From contig OZ038423.1 of NCBI GenBank assembly GCA_964036155.1, forward strand, positions 65,301,249 through 65,365,248: a stretch of 64,000 nt of DNA, in the 5' to 3' direction. Made by a program: the position numbers and the translations under genes. Positions 45,630 to 59,121 of this stretch are shown here, piece after piece (position 1 is the first letter of the stretch; each line of letters begins with the position of its first letter). The stretch is from Diploscapter coronatus. Lineage: Eukaryota; Nematoda; Chromadorea; Rhabditida; Rhabditidae. Under the pieces are notes generated by a model, which searched no databases, was not told the origin of the DNA, and was given only the letters and a program-made list of their open reading frames with translations.

Positions 45630-48007
45630 ATGGCGCGTGCGCCGGTCCGCCTCAATGTCTATGACATGGTGAGTCATTACTCAATTTAATATTCGATAGA
45701 ACAGAGCAATTGATAGTGAATTGCTGCTAAAATTTTCGTTTTTTTTTTTTATAGACGAGCAAACTAAAAATATAGGAGTAAATTTTGAATAGACATACGA
45801 TTTTTAGACCTTATAAAGTGCTTTCAATGACTGCATTTTCAGTACTGGCTGAACGACTATGCCAGCAACATCGGATTCGGCATCTTCCATTCGGGAATCG
45901 AGATCTACGGCATCGAATACGCCTATGGAGGACACCCCTATCAGTTCTCTGGAGTCTTCGAGAATTCGCCGCAAGACGCCGAGGAACTGGGGGAGAATTT
46001 CAAGTTCAGGTAGACTTTCTATTTGATTTTACTGAAAAATATCTGTAATAGTAGCGAATTCACAGACAATACAACTAGTTTTAATATACTTCCATGGAAA
46101 AGCAAAGATCATAATACTTTTTTGGGTTTTATCGGGGTTATTCGGAGTTTTAATTTTGAAAAATTATAATCTGAATCGGAGTCAAAGCTAAAATGTTTTA
46201 CGATCCGAAAGCGAAATAACAATTTCAACAGTCCAGTATTTTATGTTTATACAAGCTCCTTTTTCCCGTGTAATAAGAATATTTTATCATTACCTCTGGA
46301 CTACAAATGATCAAGTTTCTACATTTTCAGAATTATATATTTTTCTCTATACTATAAATTTTAGGGAGTCGATTCACCTGGGCGAGACGGACTTCACGGC
46401 CTCGGAAGTGCGCGAAATGATCAAGTCGCTGGGCGGAGATTTCCGCGGGGATCGCTACCATCTCATCAGCAGGAACTGCAACCACTTCAGTGCTGTCTTT
46501 GCCAAGGTTTGATCATAGTTCGTTTTATTCCCTTATTTTATTTTTTGCAGACTTTGACTGGACGGGAAATTCCCGGTTGGATCAATCGACTCGCCAATAT
46601 CAGTGGATCCATTCCATTCTTGGATAGGGTATGAAATTTCGTTTAATTTATCAAAATTTTTAAATCACATCTGAAAACAAATGCGACGAGAATAATTATA
46701 TTTCTACTGATATGTTGATAAAAAAGTTGTTTCACAATTCATGCTTTTTCCCGATTTCTCGGGTCTTGCACACTTTCGAGTTACCGCAATTCACCACAGT
46801 AATCGATTTTCGAAAAACCGAACCACGTCATAATGATCGGCATGAAAAACTATGAGATATGTGAAAATCGACCCGATCGGCGGACCTGTTTCGACTGACT
46901 TTGCTAATACTAATTTTTACTGACATTAACTCTCTTAAAGAAAAAGAAATTATTAGAAAGGAATTACTTCTATCTACAGCTTTTGTAAACTTCAAAATAT
47001 GATGATTACTATTATTATTATTCAATATAACTTGCAGATGCTACCTCAAGAATGGCTGACTCCAGTGGCACTGCAACAGTCATTGGAAAGGAAGAAGTCG
47101 ATTGACGTTGCAGAGGAGGCGACAGAGACTGTGGGGGTTAGACATTCGCTAAACGGTCCGTCTTCCACACATAGAAACAGTTAGTATACAATTATTACAA
47201 CCTGTATTGTGTTAAAATGATGTTTTAGTTCTATTCGAGTATGATCCCCAAAATTTAGCTTTTATTAAAGCTATCTTGTTCATCGTTCATACAGTAGCTG
47301 ACAAAGTATCATGTCACCCACGAAATTCCGAGTGCCTGGTTTTGACGCCCGTGATGACCGAATTCAATTGAAACTGGGCAGTCTTTTAGTGTACAAGGAT
47401 CACTTTATGTGTGCGAAATTTTATTTCGATCTAGCCGTTACAAATATCAAAACCAGAAAGTCGGTGTTTATGGGTGGCCGAATATTTTTCCTCTACTGTA
47501 CGTTTCTAAAATTCACCAATATTATAGTTTCCAAAGTAGTTTATTTAATGCTAAAGAATCGAGTTGGATAGAATATACAACATATAAATAATTAGCACAT
47601 CGAATAGATCATTTGTATTACAGTTACAAATCTCTAAACCCCTATCTCTTAATTCAAAATAGTCTCGATGCCTTGATGAAATTTAATAATGATGAACTTT
47701 AGTCGAAGTCCTAAAACAAAATATTTCGTTTCATTTTACCTACATATAAAGGTCTGTTTTTGCTAGTTGATGAATTGTTTTTACAGATTCCCGGACAACA
47801 GTTCTGGAGGGGAAGACGTCGTCAGGCGACATGGGGAGTGGCTCTGCCGACTCGCTGTATGCCACTTCGAATGGTTCTGCAGCAGGCACGGGCAAGTCAG
47901 TGCAGTCCGCTCAGTCAAATGCAGGTTCTTCCTCTCCTTCTCTGCAGAGAATTTGGACGCAGCTCAAAAGCAGCATTGGAGGCGTCGAAACAACTCTCAA
48001 ATTCTGA
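45630..48007 (+). CDS. desi2: DESI2/PPPDE1-type deubiquitinase or deSUMOylase
   Basis: Six exons (45630-45668, 45843-46009, 46365-46506, 46551-46628, 47038-47179 and 47787-48007) give 789 nt (262 aa). The PPPDE papain-like fold fills residues about 8-165. The catalytic His is in [11 protein letters not shown] and the catalytic Cys in [13 protein letters not shown]; the Tyr/Gly-rich [13 protein letters not shown] lies between. [19 protein letters not shown] and [11 protein letters not shown] match the family C-terminal block. Family members are cytosolic isopeptidases acting on ubiquitin or SUMO conjugates. The extra C-terminal 95 residues are Ser/Gly/Gln-rich and unstructured. The donor AACA|GTTAGT overlaps an in-frame TAG, so intron retention would end the protein 73 residues earlier. 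Confidence 0.9.
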
Positions 48008-49466
48008 TTCTGATTTATCCTCCATTCAACCACTTACTCTAACACAGCAACCACAACAACATATCCTCCTCTCCTCGTTTCATTCAAATCAATTCCTTCC
48101 CTTCTTTCTGTAAGTAATTACTTTGGCTCATTCCCTCTTTCAGAAAGTTGTATATTTTGAAACAGATTTTGTGAAAAATTAGATGAAGTTAAAATTCGGA
48201 AGGAGAAATCCCATTTTCATCTAGTTTTTCAAAAGGTAAACTTCTAAAAATTCTACAGAATCGATATACTCTTCAGTTATGATGCGTAGTTGTTTAATTT
48301 GTTTTTATTGTATCGGGCTAAATTTTGCAAATCAATCTTTTTTTTTGAATTGCTGCTAAATTTCTAAATGTAGAAAGTAACATTTCAAAATTCAGCAGCA
48401 ATTTAAAAAAAAAAAAGAATGATTTGTGAATTCTGCTCGCTACCACTTCCGTCTGTCTCAAACTATCTCATTTCCTTCCCATTTCATGCCTTATGCCTTT
48501 CCAACAAGGGTATTATTCTCCTTTTTGCTATTCGTTTATCCTTTATTCACCATTTACCCATCATTCATTATCATTTATCAATGTATTGTTATCTTCGAGT
48601 CCCGTGTTTCGCTGTCCCTCACTTGGCTTCTATTTTCATTGCCTTATTTCAGAAATCTTTCCTTGAAATTTTCTTTATATGTATTTTCGAATTCTAATTC
48701 ATTTATCATTTCAAAGTGCTTCGTGGCTTCATGCAGAGCAGTCAGCCCAATGACTTGTCGTGTAAATTATTTTCAAGCGTCCTATTTTCGATCGAAGTGT
48801 GCTCTATTCACTGTGATTTAAAACAACAATGATAAAGTTTATTCATTTTTGACATAAATATTCTCTTTCAAGAATACAAAATATCGTACATTGAAAAAGC
48901 CTAAGTCTACATCTCACAGAAAATCCTTGTAACAAAATTTGTTTGTAAACTGAACTTATTTATCTGAACCCGTAAATAATGATACAATTGGTTAGAATTG
49001 TGGTATATGAAAAGCTTATGTTCGGAAAGACTCGATCTATGATTCCTATTCATTTGCACTTTATTTAGACTTATTTGGATATGGATTGTTTGCGAAAGAA
49101 CTACGTGTTGCATAGCAAAACGAGCCAAACTGGAACTGAACATGGAGATCGAAATAAGGGAAACTGAGGAAGAGGAAAGAATAAGGCAAGGGGGAAAGGG
49201 CTTGGGAATAAGGAATAAGGCGATATTAGAAAGCACTGCATAGTCTGCATAACTCTGGCAGGCAGGCAGTCCCTCTTGTCTGAGAGTTTCTGCATTCCTT
49301 TGCTGCCTTTCTCTGCCTTCATTCCTGCACATCCTTCCTAATTAGATGATAACCTCCTCTCGTCTTCTCTTCTCTTCGTGCTTCTCCCTCTTTTCATCTA
49401 CCGTACTTCTATCTCCTCTTCTATTGAATTCTTCTTCTTTCGATGATGACATCCAGCTATTCTAAA
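48008..49466. other. Spacer between DESI2 and the GPCR
   Basis: Pyrimidine-rich at about 48420-48700 and 49320-49460. No exon or RNA gene is supported. It includes the DESI2 3' UTR and the GPCR 5' region. Confidence 0.45.
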
Positions 49467-52400
49467 ATGGACATTCTGTACACTTCTAATATCACACTTC
49501 TTCAGGTACGACATTTTTAGAAATTTCGAGAAATAGGTTCGTATAGTCAGGACAAATCAGATATGGAATACAAACACATGGTGATATTTCTTCAGTCAGT
49601 ATCATAACATTTTTTGTATCTCATTGGCATTACTTCCCAAAAATTTCTCCCGTTAACATTGCATAATTTCAGGATCTAGAAAATGCGAGTCTTGAATCGC
49701 TAAATTACGAAGAAGACTTGACTTCGGAAGAGAGCAATTCCTCGTTGGAATGTGTCATCGTGAACGATTGCAACGACACATCGGTCGTTGCGAATCTGAC
49801 TTTGCAATTCCAATTCCATCCCTTCTACGAGAACTATGCAGAAGAGGCTGTAAGCCAATCTCCTTTTATATGTCATTTGTGTTATATTGTCTGGTGTGTT
49901 ATTTGCATGTGAATATGGGAATGCAAAGAGCAGGCCAATTATAGAACTCCTTTTTTCGACTCGACTTGCTTACTTCATCATTTCATCATCTTCTTGCAAT
50001 CAGGTGTTCGTCTTCTTAACCACTCGTTACTTTTTGACTTCTCTCATTTTCTGCCAGTTTCTCGGAATTGCGTCTCCCTTCTCACGGTCAGCTTTGTGTT
50101 GTGATTAGCTCTGTCGTTGCCAGAATCTGAATGCAGTTTCGGAGCCTTCGTTCTTTATTAAATGTTTTATCCGAATTTTATGAGCATCATAAAAATTCAT
50201 TTGATATGCTCAGAATATGATAGAATTTTGCATCTTTATCCGCCTTTGCTCTATTCTGTGTTATTTTATTGTTCTGTTCATGAATATACGAGGTAGTTTT
50301 CCCTCATAAGTATAAGCTCTCTCATTATGAAGATTGAATTAAAGATGCATGTTTTTGAACGAAACTAACAGCAGCGACAAAATATTTTTCCTAAGCAAAA
50401 ATACAGCCATGCCTAGTCGAAAGTCGAATGATATGAAAAACGAATCATCGGAAATGAAAACCGCTTCTTTTGGAATTTTTAAATCTCAGCATTGCTGTTT
50501 GGTCGCTAGAAGACATGATGACGGATTACGATAATTATTGTTTTTTTAAAGAATTTTAATACTGATCATACCAACTAGAAAATTTTGTCCAAAATGATTA
50601 CATCCAAATTCGTACAATGTTTATTTGTGCCTCCAATATATGTGCCAATGCAGTCAGTTTTGAGTGGGAGTGTTGTTTCAATTTTGGAGGTCCTCCTCTC
50701 CTTCAGCTTCTGTGCTGTCAATTATGTAAATCCATGCTCTCAACTCCCCTCTCTAAGCTATCTTATCTCCATCTTCTCCTCTCCTGCCTTCTGTCAATTA
50801 GCATCCTCCTTCAATCTTGTCATCTTCTGCCCTTTCTTCTATCCTCGTCTTATTCTGATTTCCCTAATTCGCTCTTCTCGTCTCGGCCTTCTCCTCTCTT
50901 CGTTCTGATTCCATTACATCTCCATCCTGTCGTCTTCTTCATCCTCTCACAACTACATTGAGCTCTGCATCTTCATTTCGGCTATATTTCTGTAGCATTT
51001 TCTGATTTATCGATATTTTCCCATATTTCTTCATTTCGTACTGATTCTCAGTGCAGATTTATAATTTATTAAATCCAACATGACATTCTTTTGAATTGGA
51101 TCGTCGTTTTAGAGCTGATTGTATGAATGCAATTTCATACATGCAAAATTGTTTAATACGATGGATAAAGAATGGTTTCCAGGATTTTATCTTTCTTTAG
51201 TTTTCGTATTTGAAAAAAAAGCCTGATTTCTCGCATTCCAGATGGCAACAACATCGTTTCTGCTCTGCTGCCTCGGCGGTCTCAGCGTCGTTCTCAATGT
51301 CTTTGTCATCACAGCTCTGTTCAAGTAATTCGATCGTTCGTGGGAAATAAAAGCTAATCCTCATTCAGAAATCGTCGTCGCGTTCTGTCAAAGAACGTGT
51401 TCTACGTGATAGTGATGCACTGTGCCATTCTGGACGTGGTGCGGGGCGTCTGTCTGATTGTCTATGCTCTGCCTCAATTTGCTAACAGCATTTACAGGCT
51501 CAACCTAAGCATCAGCACAAGAATAACACTATTCAGGGTATGTATTCAAATGGGGTCATAACGCACATATAAATTATGATAGTCAAACGATTTCATTAGA
51601 TTTTTCCTATTTATTAGCCCACGATTTGAGATTACGAATATGGGAAAAATGCAAAAAATAAGGCGACTTATAAATATTCTGCATAAAGACTAAACAATTC
51701 TGTCATCAGTCACGAACTCATCTTTCTATGACGCCATTAAATTGTTTTTCTCTATCTCATTTTCGCAAGCCAACTTCTAAATCAAATCACCAGATGAGAT
51801 TTTAGTCTTTATCTTTGCACTTGTCTACTTTCTTTCGGGGATTTTTGAAGCGTGATGTTAAAAATATCGCAATCTATTCTGATGTGTTTTATATATCTTT
51901 GATTTATCTAATAACCAGTATATTTATGGATATTTTACAATAATTTATTTTAGGCATCTACATTTGCCCTCGTATTCCTGCGTATCTGCAACCTTTTGAC
52001 AATCTTCAATCTACTCGTGTTCACCAGCAACGAATTTATCGTCATTCGCTATCCTCTGCACTACAGGAGATATTTTAGGCGACGGGCTGTATTATTTATT
52101 TTATTTTTATGGTTTTGCAATTATCTTGAAATTCTCATCGAATCAATAATTTCAGCTGGGTGATAAGCATAATATTGGGTGCAGGATTGTTGATTCCTTC
52201 CTCAGCCCCAGCTAGCTATGATTCAAGACATTACGACAGATCTGGTAATTCATTTGTACATCCTACCCTCTCAAATGCAATTATCCCCAGGCGAGTGGCA
52301 TCTGGACTTCGCAGCCCTCAGTCTCTTGCTCATCTCTCTTCTCTGCTTCCTCGTTCTGTTCATTGTTATCGTAAGTGTAATTTTACCGTAATATTTTCCA

Positions 52401-53883
52401 ATTACTTAATTCTTCCATGCTAGAACTAATTCTAGGAATATTATTACATCGTTAAAAGCTTCTACTGCTTTAATTGGACGAAACTTTTATTTACAAGGAA
52501 AAGAATTGAAAAATTCGTAATTTTAACTACATACATCCAGAGCATTTGAAATATGAATAATTCTTCATACGTCATATCTAAAAAGTAACGTGACTTTAGC
52601 TTTCACTCTATATGATAATTGTTGAGAATTTCTCACGAGATCATTTATTCTTGCAGATCAAAAAGCAAGAAGGAAACGTTCCCTCTAAGAAGTACTATTT
52701 TAGATTTGCTACACGTTCATATTGCGTACGATCCGTAAATTCAAAGAAGAAAATGGAGGAAAATTGAATAACGACGAAAGCTATCGGATACATAGCAAAT
52801 CTGTACACAGAAATCTGCACGGCACTGGATCTAACGGGTCGAATACGAGCAGGTAGTCTAATTGTAAATCTAACTTTCATGACTAGAATATGCCTCCCAC
52901 AAAATTCTTAGCATGCGCTATTCGAATTTTCAAGAAACTAAAATTGAGCATCCCTTGTATTGCGCTTTCAACCTTTACGAGTCCAATAGAGTTACTGATC
53001 TGAAAATCACTTCGATAGGTTATTTTATCGTTTTTTTAATATTGCTAATAAGTATGAAATACTATTGTTTCATCAAAACTTCAGTCGTTGGCGAGGAGTG
53101 CAGGCAGTGAGTCGTCACAAGTACATCTACGTGATCGGCTCCGTGCTGCTCATCGATATTCTCTTCCTCTGCCCGTATTCGGGCATTCAGCTGGTGGCCT
53201 TTCTCCACATCAACAACATCATCGAGATCTCCCACGGCAGCACGCTTATCAGATGGTGGCTGCAGGTTCATACAGTAATCGCGTTCAAATAGCTTACCCT
53301 CACCTGCAGGTTCTGATCGGAGTCCACTCTGTCTGCCAGCCTCTCTGCTATTTCCGGATGAACGAGTTTCGTCGTCTTGCTTGTTGCATCGGCCGAAGCT
53401 CATTCAACAGAACCAAATCTCTTTCGCAACTCAATCGAAGTTTCGGTGAGAATAGAAATAGTTTTGTATTTTTCATCTTTAACTAAATTTAGCAAACACT
53501 CGATCGAATCTGAACGATATCGAGCTCGACCAGAATGAAACAGTTGAACAACCACTGCTCACAGAAGGAGATGCCAATTCGGTATAAAATTAAATGGAAC
53601 TGAAGAAAAACATTAATATTCAGTCTCGAAGTGAGCGACATTCTCCGGTTCTTTCCATTAGCACGATACAGAACAATTCACTGAATCTGAACAGAACTGA
53701 ATCTGTCAGATTTAGAACATACCAGGGAGAGAATTATGCACAAGTAGGTGGTATAACTGGTTATCAAATTGTAAAAATGATGTTCAGAGAGAATTTGTGG
53801 AATGCGACGATACGGACAGAAACGGCATCGAAATGACATATCTGAACGACAGGCGGCAATCTGATAGCCTCCTTCAATCATAA
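49467..53883 (+). CDS. Rhodopsin-like orphan GPCR
   Basis: Thirteen exons: 49467-49505, 49673-49849, 51242-51324, 51369-51537, 51954-52088, about 52157-52244, 52291-52370, 52704-52852, 53085-53265, 53310-53445, 53493-53580, 53623-53743 and 53788-53883. They total 513 aa if one extra base at 52156 is excluded. The N-terminus is acidic with several N-glycosylation sequons. Seven helices follow (for example LCCLGGLSVVLNVFVITALF, IVMHCAILDVVRGVCLIVYA, WVISIILGAGLLIP, FAALSLLLISLLCFLVLFIV, YIYVIGSVLLIDILFLCPY). The TM3 end reads NEFIVIRYPLHYRRYF, so the DRY motif is replaced by NEF. TM7 has CQPLCYF in place of NPxxY. The ligand is unknown, and a peptide or amine receptor is possible. The splice at 52088/52156 is one base out of phase. 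Confidence 0.7.
49850..51241 (+). other. Intron 2 of the GPCR gene (1.4 kb)
   Basis: GT...AG intron with a polypyrimidine stretch at about 50690-50950. Open frames here are compositional and no nested gene is supported. Confidence 0.5.
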
Positions 53884-54339
53884 TCTAATTCAACTCATAT
53901 TTATCATTTTGTGTATCATATATGATTTTTAATATATTTATTTTCATTATTGCAATTTTCGAAAAAAAATTATAAAAATATTCGATGAATGATCACAGAA
54001 AGTAAGAACGATACGACGCACAGGAGAAGGGAGGAAGAGGAAGGTGAAGTTGCATTGCTAAATTTTATTAATGAAACGCAGAAATTTGTATTTACTTTGA
54101 TTTTAAAATATTCCAATTGTCAATGGTCGATAAATTGAAACAAAAAGTGCAAGCAAGAAATTAGACACACGAAAATTACGCCTAGTTAACCGTACACTTG
54201 ACGAAATTTCTCAAATTCACGATAGATTTTTACGACTATTCGAAATGACGCAATGCACTTTGTACTTTCAAATGTTTGCAGCATTTATTTCGTCCCAATT
54301 TACGGCCATCGTCAAAAGTTATGGCATGAAAAAACTAAC
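53884..54339. other. Spacer after the GPCR
   Basis: AT-rich sequence including the GPCR 3' UTR and possibly a missing last exon of the minus-strand cysteine-rich gene. Nothing further can be supported. Confidence 0.35.
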
Positions 54340-54732
54340 CAATAATCCTGGTAGCAAACACAAAACTGTCGATCCCCCAGTTGCCGACAACCATCCTCTT
54401 CCAAATGGGGAGGAGAGAATGATCTAAACTCTGGAGTTTATTGCTTCAAATATGGCATTCTTTTATTTATTCATTTTTGAAAGAAAAATATTCTTCTAGA
54501 GAAAAAGACATTCCAACAGATGGGTGAATTTTTTTCATCAGTTATTATTTTATTTCAAATCGGAAAACCTGAAGCAGTGTTACTTGCCTTGTGTCGTATG
54601 GTAGGCAGGTCAATGCGATTTCTGAATTATCATCGATGTTGAATGAAGTGATCCTTGTGCAGGCCACCCCTGTGCACTCCGTACAACTCGCATCTCGAAG
54701 GCAATCTGCCCCTTCCAAGCAGTGCAGTCCAT
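54340..54732 (-). CDS. Partial small cysteine-rich secreted protein (ET-module or Ly6-like)
   Basis: Two minus-strand exons, 54732-54584 and 54428-54340, join in phase. The peptide has closely spaced cysteines (LHCLEGADCLRDASCTECTG, then GCRQLGDRQFCVCYQDY). Such patterns are typical of short secreted nematode proteins with the ET module or a three-finger Ly6-like fold. Neither a signal-peptide exon nor the last exon was found. The next codon is split TG|, probably a final Cys. It may be a pseudogene fragment. Function is unknown. Confidence 0.4.
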
Positions 54733-57700
54733 CTGTAAAAATAATTTTATTTTTCGTTACAACCAATTAGCCATGTTTCTGTTTGTCCTTTTCTTCAAGT
54801 TTGCATGTAATTCTCTTCTCCCTGCCTGCGCTTCTAGAAGCTCTTCTCTTTTGGCTATCGCATTACAAAGCACAATTCGACTATATACACTAAATTCAGA
54901 AACTAGAACAGAGACAAAGGCATAGATATTCAAGGATATGCACAAATACGGAAGATATTTGAATTGGAACTGAAATTGAATAGAGATTGAGTAAATATTT
55001 AGGGCAATAATAGTTTAAAGGTTGGCGAAAATGGAGTACTTGCATTAAGGCACAGGCTTTTTGTAGAATAATAATTTCACGTATTGTCATTGAACATTTA
55101 GTATTTTGCATGGAAGTGTTCGTATATTGTTGTGACAGATAATGAAATGAGCGAAGAAGACGGAAAGAGGCAGAAGGAATGCAAGTGACAGGCAGAAAGG
55201 GGTAGATTGGAATGGAATAATTGAGACATTGCTTAGACAGAGCAGGTGAAGAGATAATTGGAATGAAGACTGAAGACGTGAGCTGCGTGGGGTGTGGGCA
55301 TAGCAAATCGAAGCTAGAAAGTAATAACAATGAATCATCGAAGAGAAATTTAACAATGTTTTTTTTTTTTTTAAATAAAATACGATAGAGTAGGACCATA
55401 TACTCTCCTTTGTTCCTCAAAAATACTTTTGTATAGAGAGCCTCCTCCCTATGCAAGTCTTTTTCAGAGATAATGCAGAGTCGAATCAGAAGAATATGAT
55501 CTACTTTATAATCTAAGAATTTTGGAAATGGTTGGTTATATTTTAGGTTGTAGGTTTAGTGTTACAAAATCAAGTCAACCTTCAGTCGTTATCGATATCG
55601 TTTAAGAATTCCATTCGACTTAGGACCTATGCTATTGATTTTCATTTACTTTTAGGGTATTGATATCAATTACGTGTGCATCTATCACCCGTTACCTAAT
55701 TTGTCCTTCTAATAGCCCATTTCCCATTCCATCTGTACTTTTCGTTCCCCTTTTCCTTCTGCCTTCCGAAAGTATCCGTTTTCTTGTGCATAATTGGACA
55801 ACTCATAGCTGAAGCCGTCCATATGAGAAGGAGATGAAGAAAGAAGAAGGCAAAAGACACGAAAATGAACAGGCAAATGCAAAAAGGCAGAAAAGAGTGA
55901 GAGAGAAGACAGAGCAAAGCCTTCTTTGGAGACTTTAATCTAATTTCTTTGTTAATCAGCAAAGGCTTCGAAATAAGAAGACAGCTTCTGTAGTAGCATG
56001 AAGCATCAGAACAGAGGCATATAGGAGTGAAATGAGGTGGACAAGCAGGCAATAAAGAGAACATCATGATGAAGAAATTGGTAGTGGAGGGAATTTTTGG
56101 TAATGAAATTGTATGAAATTTCCAATTTTCTATTCCAAAGCGGCTCCTGAATAAAACGATTCTGATTTAAATTTTTTTTGAAAGTTGAATTTATTAGAGA
56201 AATGTTATTGATATTTCATCGAAATTGTTCAACTTTTATTGTCAAAGAGGCGGATGAGTTCGAGACAAAATAGATTATGCGCAAATTTAAGCAAAGATGA
56301 AAAGTGCAATGGGCAATGTAGAAAAAGTCACAAGATCATTCATCGGATCATTAGGGTTCTGTCAATTAATTTGCAGAAAACACGTCAATTTCCGTCCATC
56401 TAGCTTTCTTTATTTGTCTCAATTCGTCGATCTTCAATAATAAGAATCTAGTAAATTTAAGATTACGATTTTAAACTAAATTTATTCTATAATTATTATG
56501 CGATCATATTTGAAGTGCAACGCTCTGCAGCTATGCAGAATTTTCAGCTGACCTAAGCTTAATCATGCAGCTGATATCCGATACTCAGCTATTCAGTACT
56601 TTCTCCAGGCTCTACACCACATCTTCATGGAGTTAGAAGACTTTTCGTCTCCTTCACTCTTTTATTTTTCCACATTCCATTTCTTTGTCACCGACTTCGT
56701 CTTTTTCATCTTCTTTGCCTCTTTTTCAGCTTCTTGCTTTTATGGCAGAGGCAATGGATGAAAGCATTAGATGATGGCTAATGAATTACTAGTAAGGGAA
56801 ACAGAAACAGGCACAGAGAATAAGAAAATGGGGAGAGAAAGATGGAATACAGGATGGAGTACGGCACTACAAGGATGAATGTCGCCAACATGATGATGCC
56901 ATACAAAAAGACGGAAGAGCGCGTTTATGAGCTGAATGAGTCGAATCTATCGTCTATCGCATAAAGCATAATGGCCTAGAGTCCCCCAGTCCTTCAGTCC
57001 CCGAGGAAATGAAACCGACCGACTATGCGACAATCCCGAATTGCAGATATTATTTAGTTCCACAGAAATTGTTATACATTTAGATCATTATCTAAATTTG
57101 ATAGTAACATAAGAAGGAATATCTGAAAGTAGTGGTGGACTAAATTTGTTGTCGTTTCTAGGATATTGTGGAAGTTTCGATCCTAATTTTGAATAAATAA
57201 ATACATTTTGAGGGCCATTTGGATTGTTCGCGACCAGGTGAAATAGGGTGCTGGGTTAGGGTGGATAGGGAAAGGCTCTTTCACTTCGCGTACTATTTTG
57301 CGTGGTCGCGAATTCACGAAAAATCCAAATTGTCTTCCGGGGAATAAGCGTTCGATTTTCCAAAAATTATTCCATTTACCTATCCCAATATGATAGAAGT
57401 TCGGTTATAGGTGATTATTATATCATTTTTCCTAGAAAAGGCTGATTTTCATGGACGACGAATAAAAATAGCGTGAAATTGAAGAACTCATTTTTATGGA
57501 TCTAATCCTGTTAAAAATAAGTCATTTCTAATAATTTATACGAAAAGTTTCATAACTAGATTCGAGGTTTCAGCGTGCAATAGATTCAAAGTGCACATTT
57601 CAAGATATTGTAATTTCATTTGGAGTTGCTTGGTAGCAATAATTTCGTCCAATCTAATCTTCTGCTTCTATTTCGAGTAAGATAATGGAATAATAAATGA

Positions 57701-59121
57701 AATGCTCTATAATTATCAAATGATCAATACGTCTAGAACGATGAACTTAATACAAAAATTTATGAGTCTAATTAAAAGAAAAAGTAGAATATAGCATGTT
57801 TCGATAGAAGCAACTTTAAATCCTTCATGATAATTTCATCATTATTTTTTCAACTATAAGATTTCTAAAGTTTATCTTAGAATATTTTCTAGAAGGATGC
57901 AAACAAATAAATAAAGTGGTATATCTGGTGAACGACAGTCCGATGTAGAATTTGTCATTTGCACATTTATAATTAGCCTGAGCTCACACGCAACTCGCTG
58001 AAATATCGATGCAACGCGAAGGAACGGAGATGATAGATAGAAGAACAGAACACAGGAATTGGAAAGTGATAATGTTCACGAAAATGCTTACCTGAAAGGT
58101 GAACTGAGAGTGATAGTAGAATGAGTAGAATCAGATTAGAGGGTAGAAATGAGGGTGGGGAGACAGAAGAAAAAGAAAAGGGATAGGGAAAGGGAATACG
58201 GTAGGTGTCTGAATGCGTGCGCATGTGCAGAGCATCGCCTCGGTCACTCCATCAATCCATTCGCATCGTTACGAAGACCACCTCTTCACGAGCTACTTAT
58301 AGACTTCACCAACTGCTCTGTTCTCCCTCCCTTTTCCTCCTCCCCGCTTACCTCTTTCAGCGTTTTCCTTCTCTCCTTCATATAAGCCCCACCCACTTTC
58401 TTTCAAGAGTCAGAATATAGAAGCGCGATTATAATATAGGTCGAAATAAATAGCATTCTTATTGGGAGACTAAACAATAATAAAGACTCGAAAAAGGCGA
58501 ATAATCAGAGTGAACGCAAAATGCCCTCGACTGACGATTGTTTATGTGAGCGAATGTGTGCAAGCGAATGCGGAAAAAAAATGCATAGCACATTTGGAAA
58601 ACAAAAAGTCGATGTTTGGATGGATGGATGGCGAAGGAAAATAGAGAAGAACTGGACAAATCAAGTGGAACGAACAAGATAATGCATTCGGAGTCAGAAC
58701 AGAACAAATTGGAAAGTGGAGATTAAGTAACTGGAAATCCATATGGAATACAGTCGTTGGCTAACTGTATTTGTCAGATTCATGCCATTCGAACGACTAA
58801 CAAATGCGGTTACTTCTGTATTTTCATTCGACAATTACTATTATATTCTGTGCTCATATCTCTCGTCCACGACCACGCAACACTTATCTTCGACTTCCTG
58901 GCGGATCTACCATCTCCGTCAAATCGCCTCATATCGCTCCTCTCCTTCGTGACAGCTACAATCTACCGCATACTGTAATTTCTTTTGAATTTTTTTGCTG
59001 GCTTCGTTCAATTTTGCTTCAATTTCAACTTCACTAGTCTAAATTTTAAACGACATTGCAGTTTAAGGTTGACTAGAAAATATTGGGTACAGTTAAGTAA
59101 ATTTGATACTGATTTTTTTGT
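54733..59121. other. Intergenic region
   Basis: About 4.4 kb without a supported gene. Purine-rich on the plus strand at about 55120-55300 and 55820-56090, and around 58130-58200. Pyrimidine-rich at about 58310-58400. A foldback repeat lies at 57215-57345. Open frames such as 54896-55456 (-) and 58743-58978 (+) lack domains and splice support. The 5' exons of the gene ending at 61636 could lie here but could not be identified. Confidence 0.4.
57215..57345. repeat. Foldback repeat
   Basis: ATTTGGATTGTTCGCGACCA on the left pairs with GGTCGCGAATTC...AAAAATCCAAAT on the right, with a short bulge. The centre is G-rich (GGGTGCTGGGTTAGGG). Non-coding and MITE-like. Confidence 0.5.

Noticed and set aside
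47311..47571. 86-codon plus-strand open frame
   Set aside because: Falls inside the last DESI2 intron without splice sites or domain.
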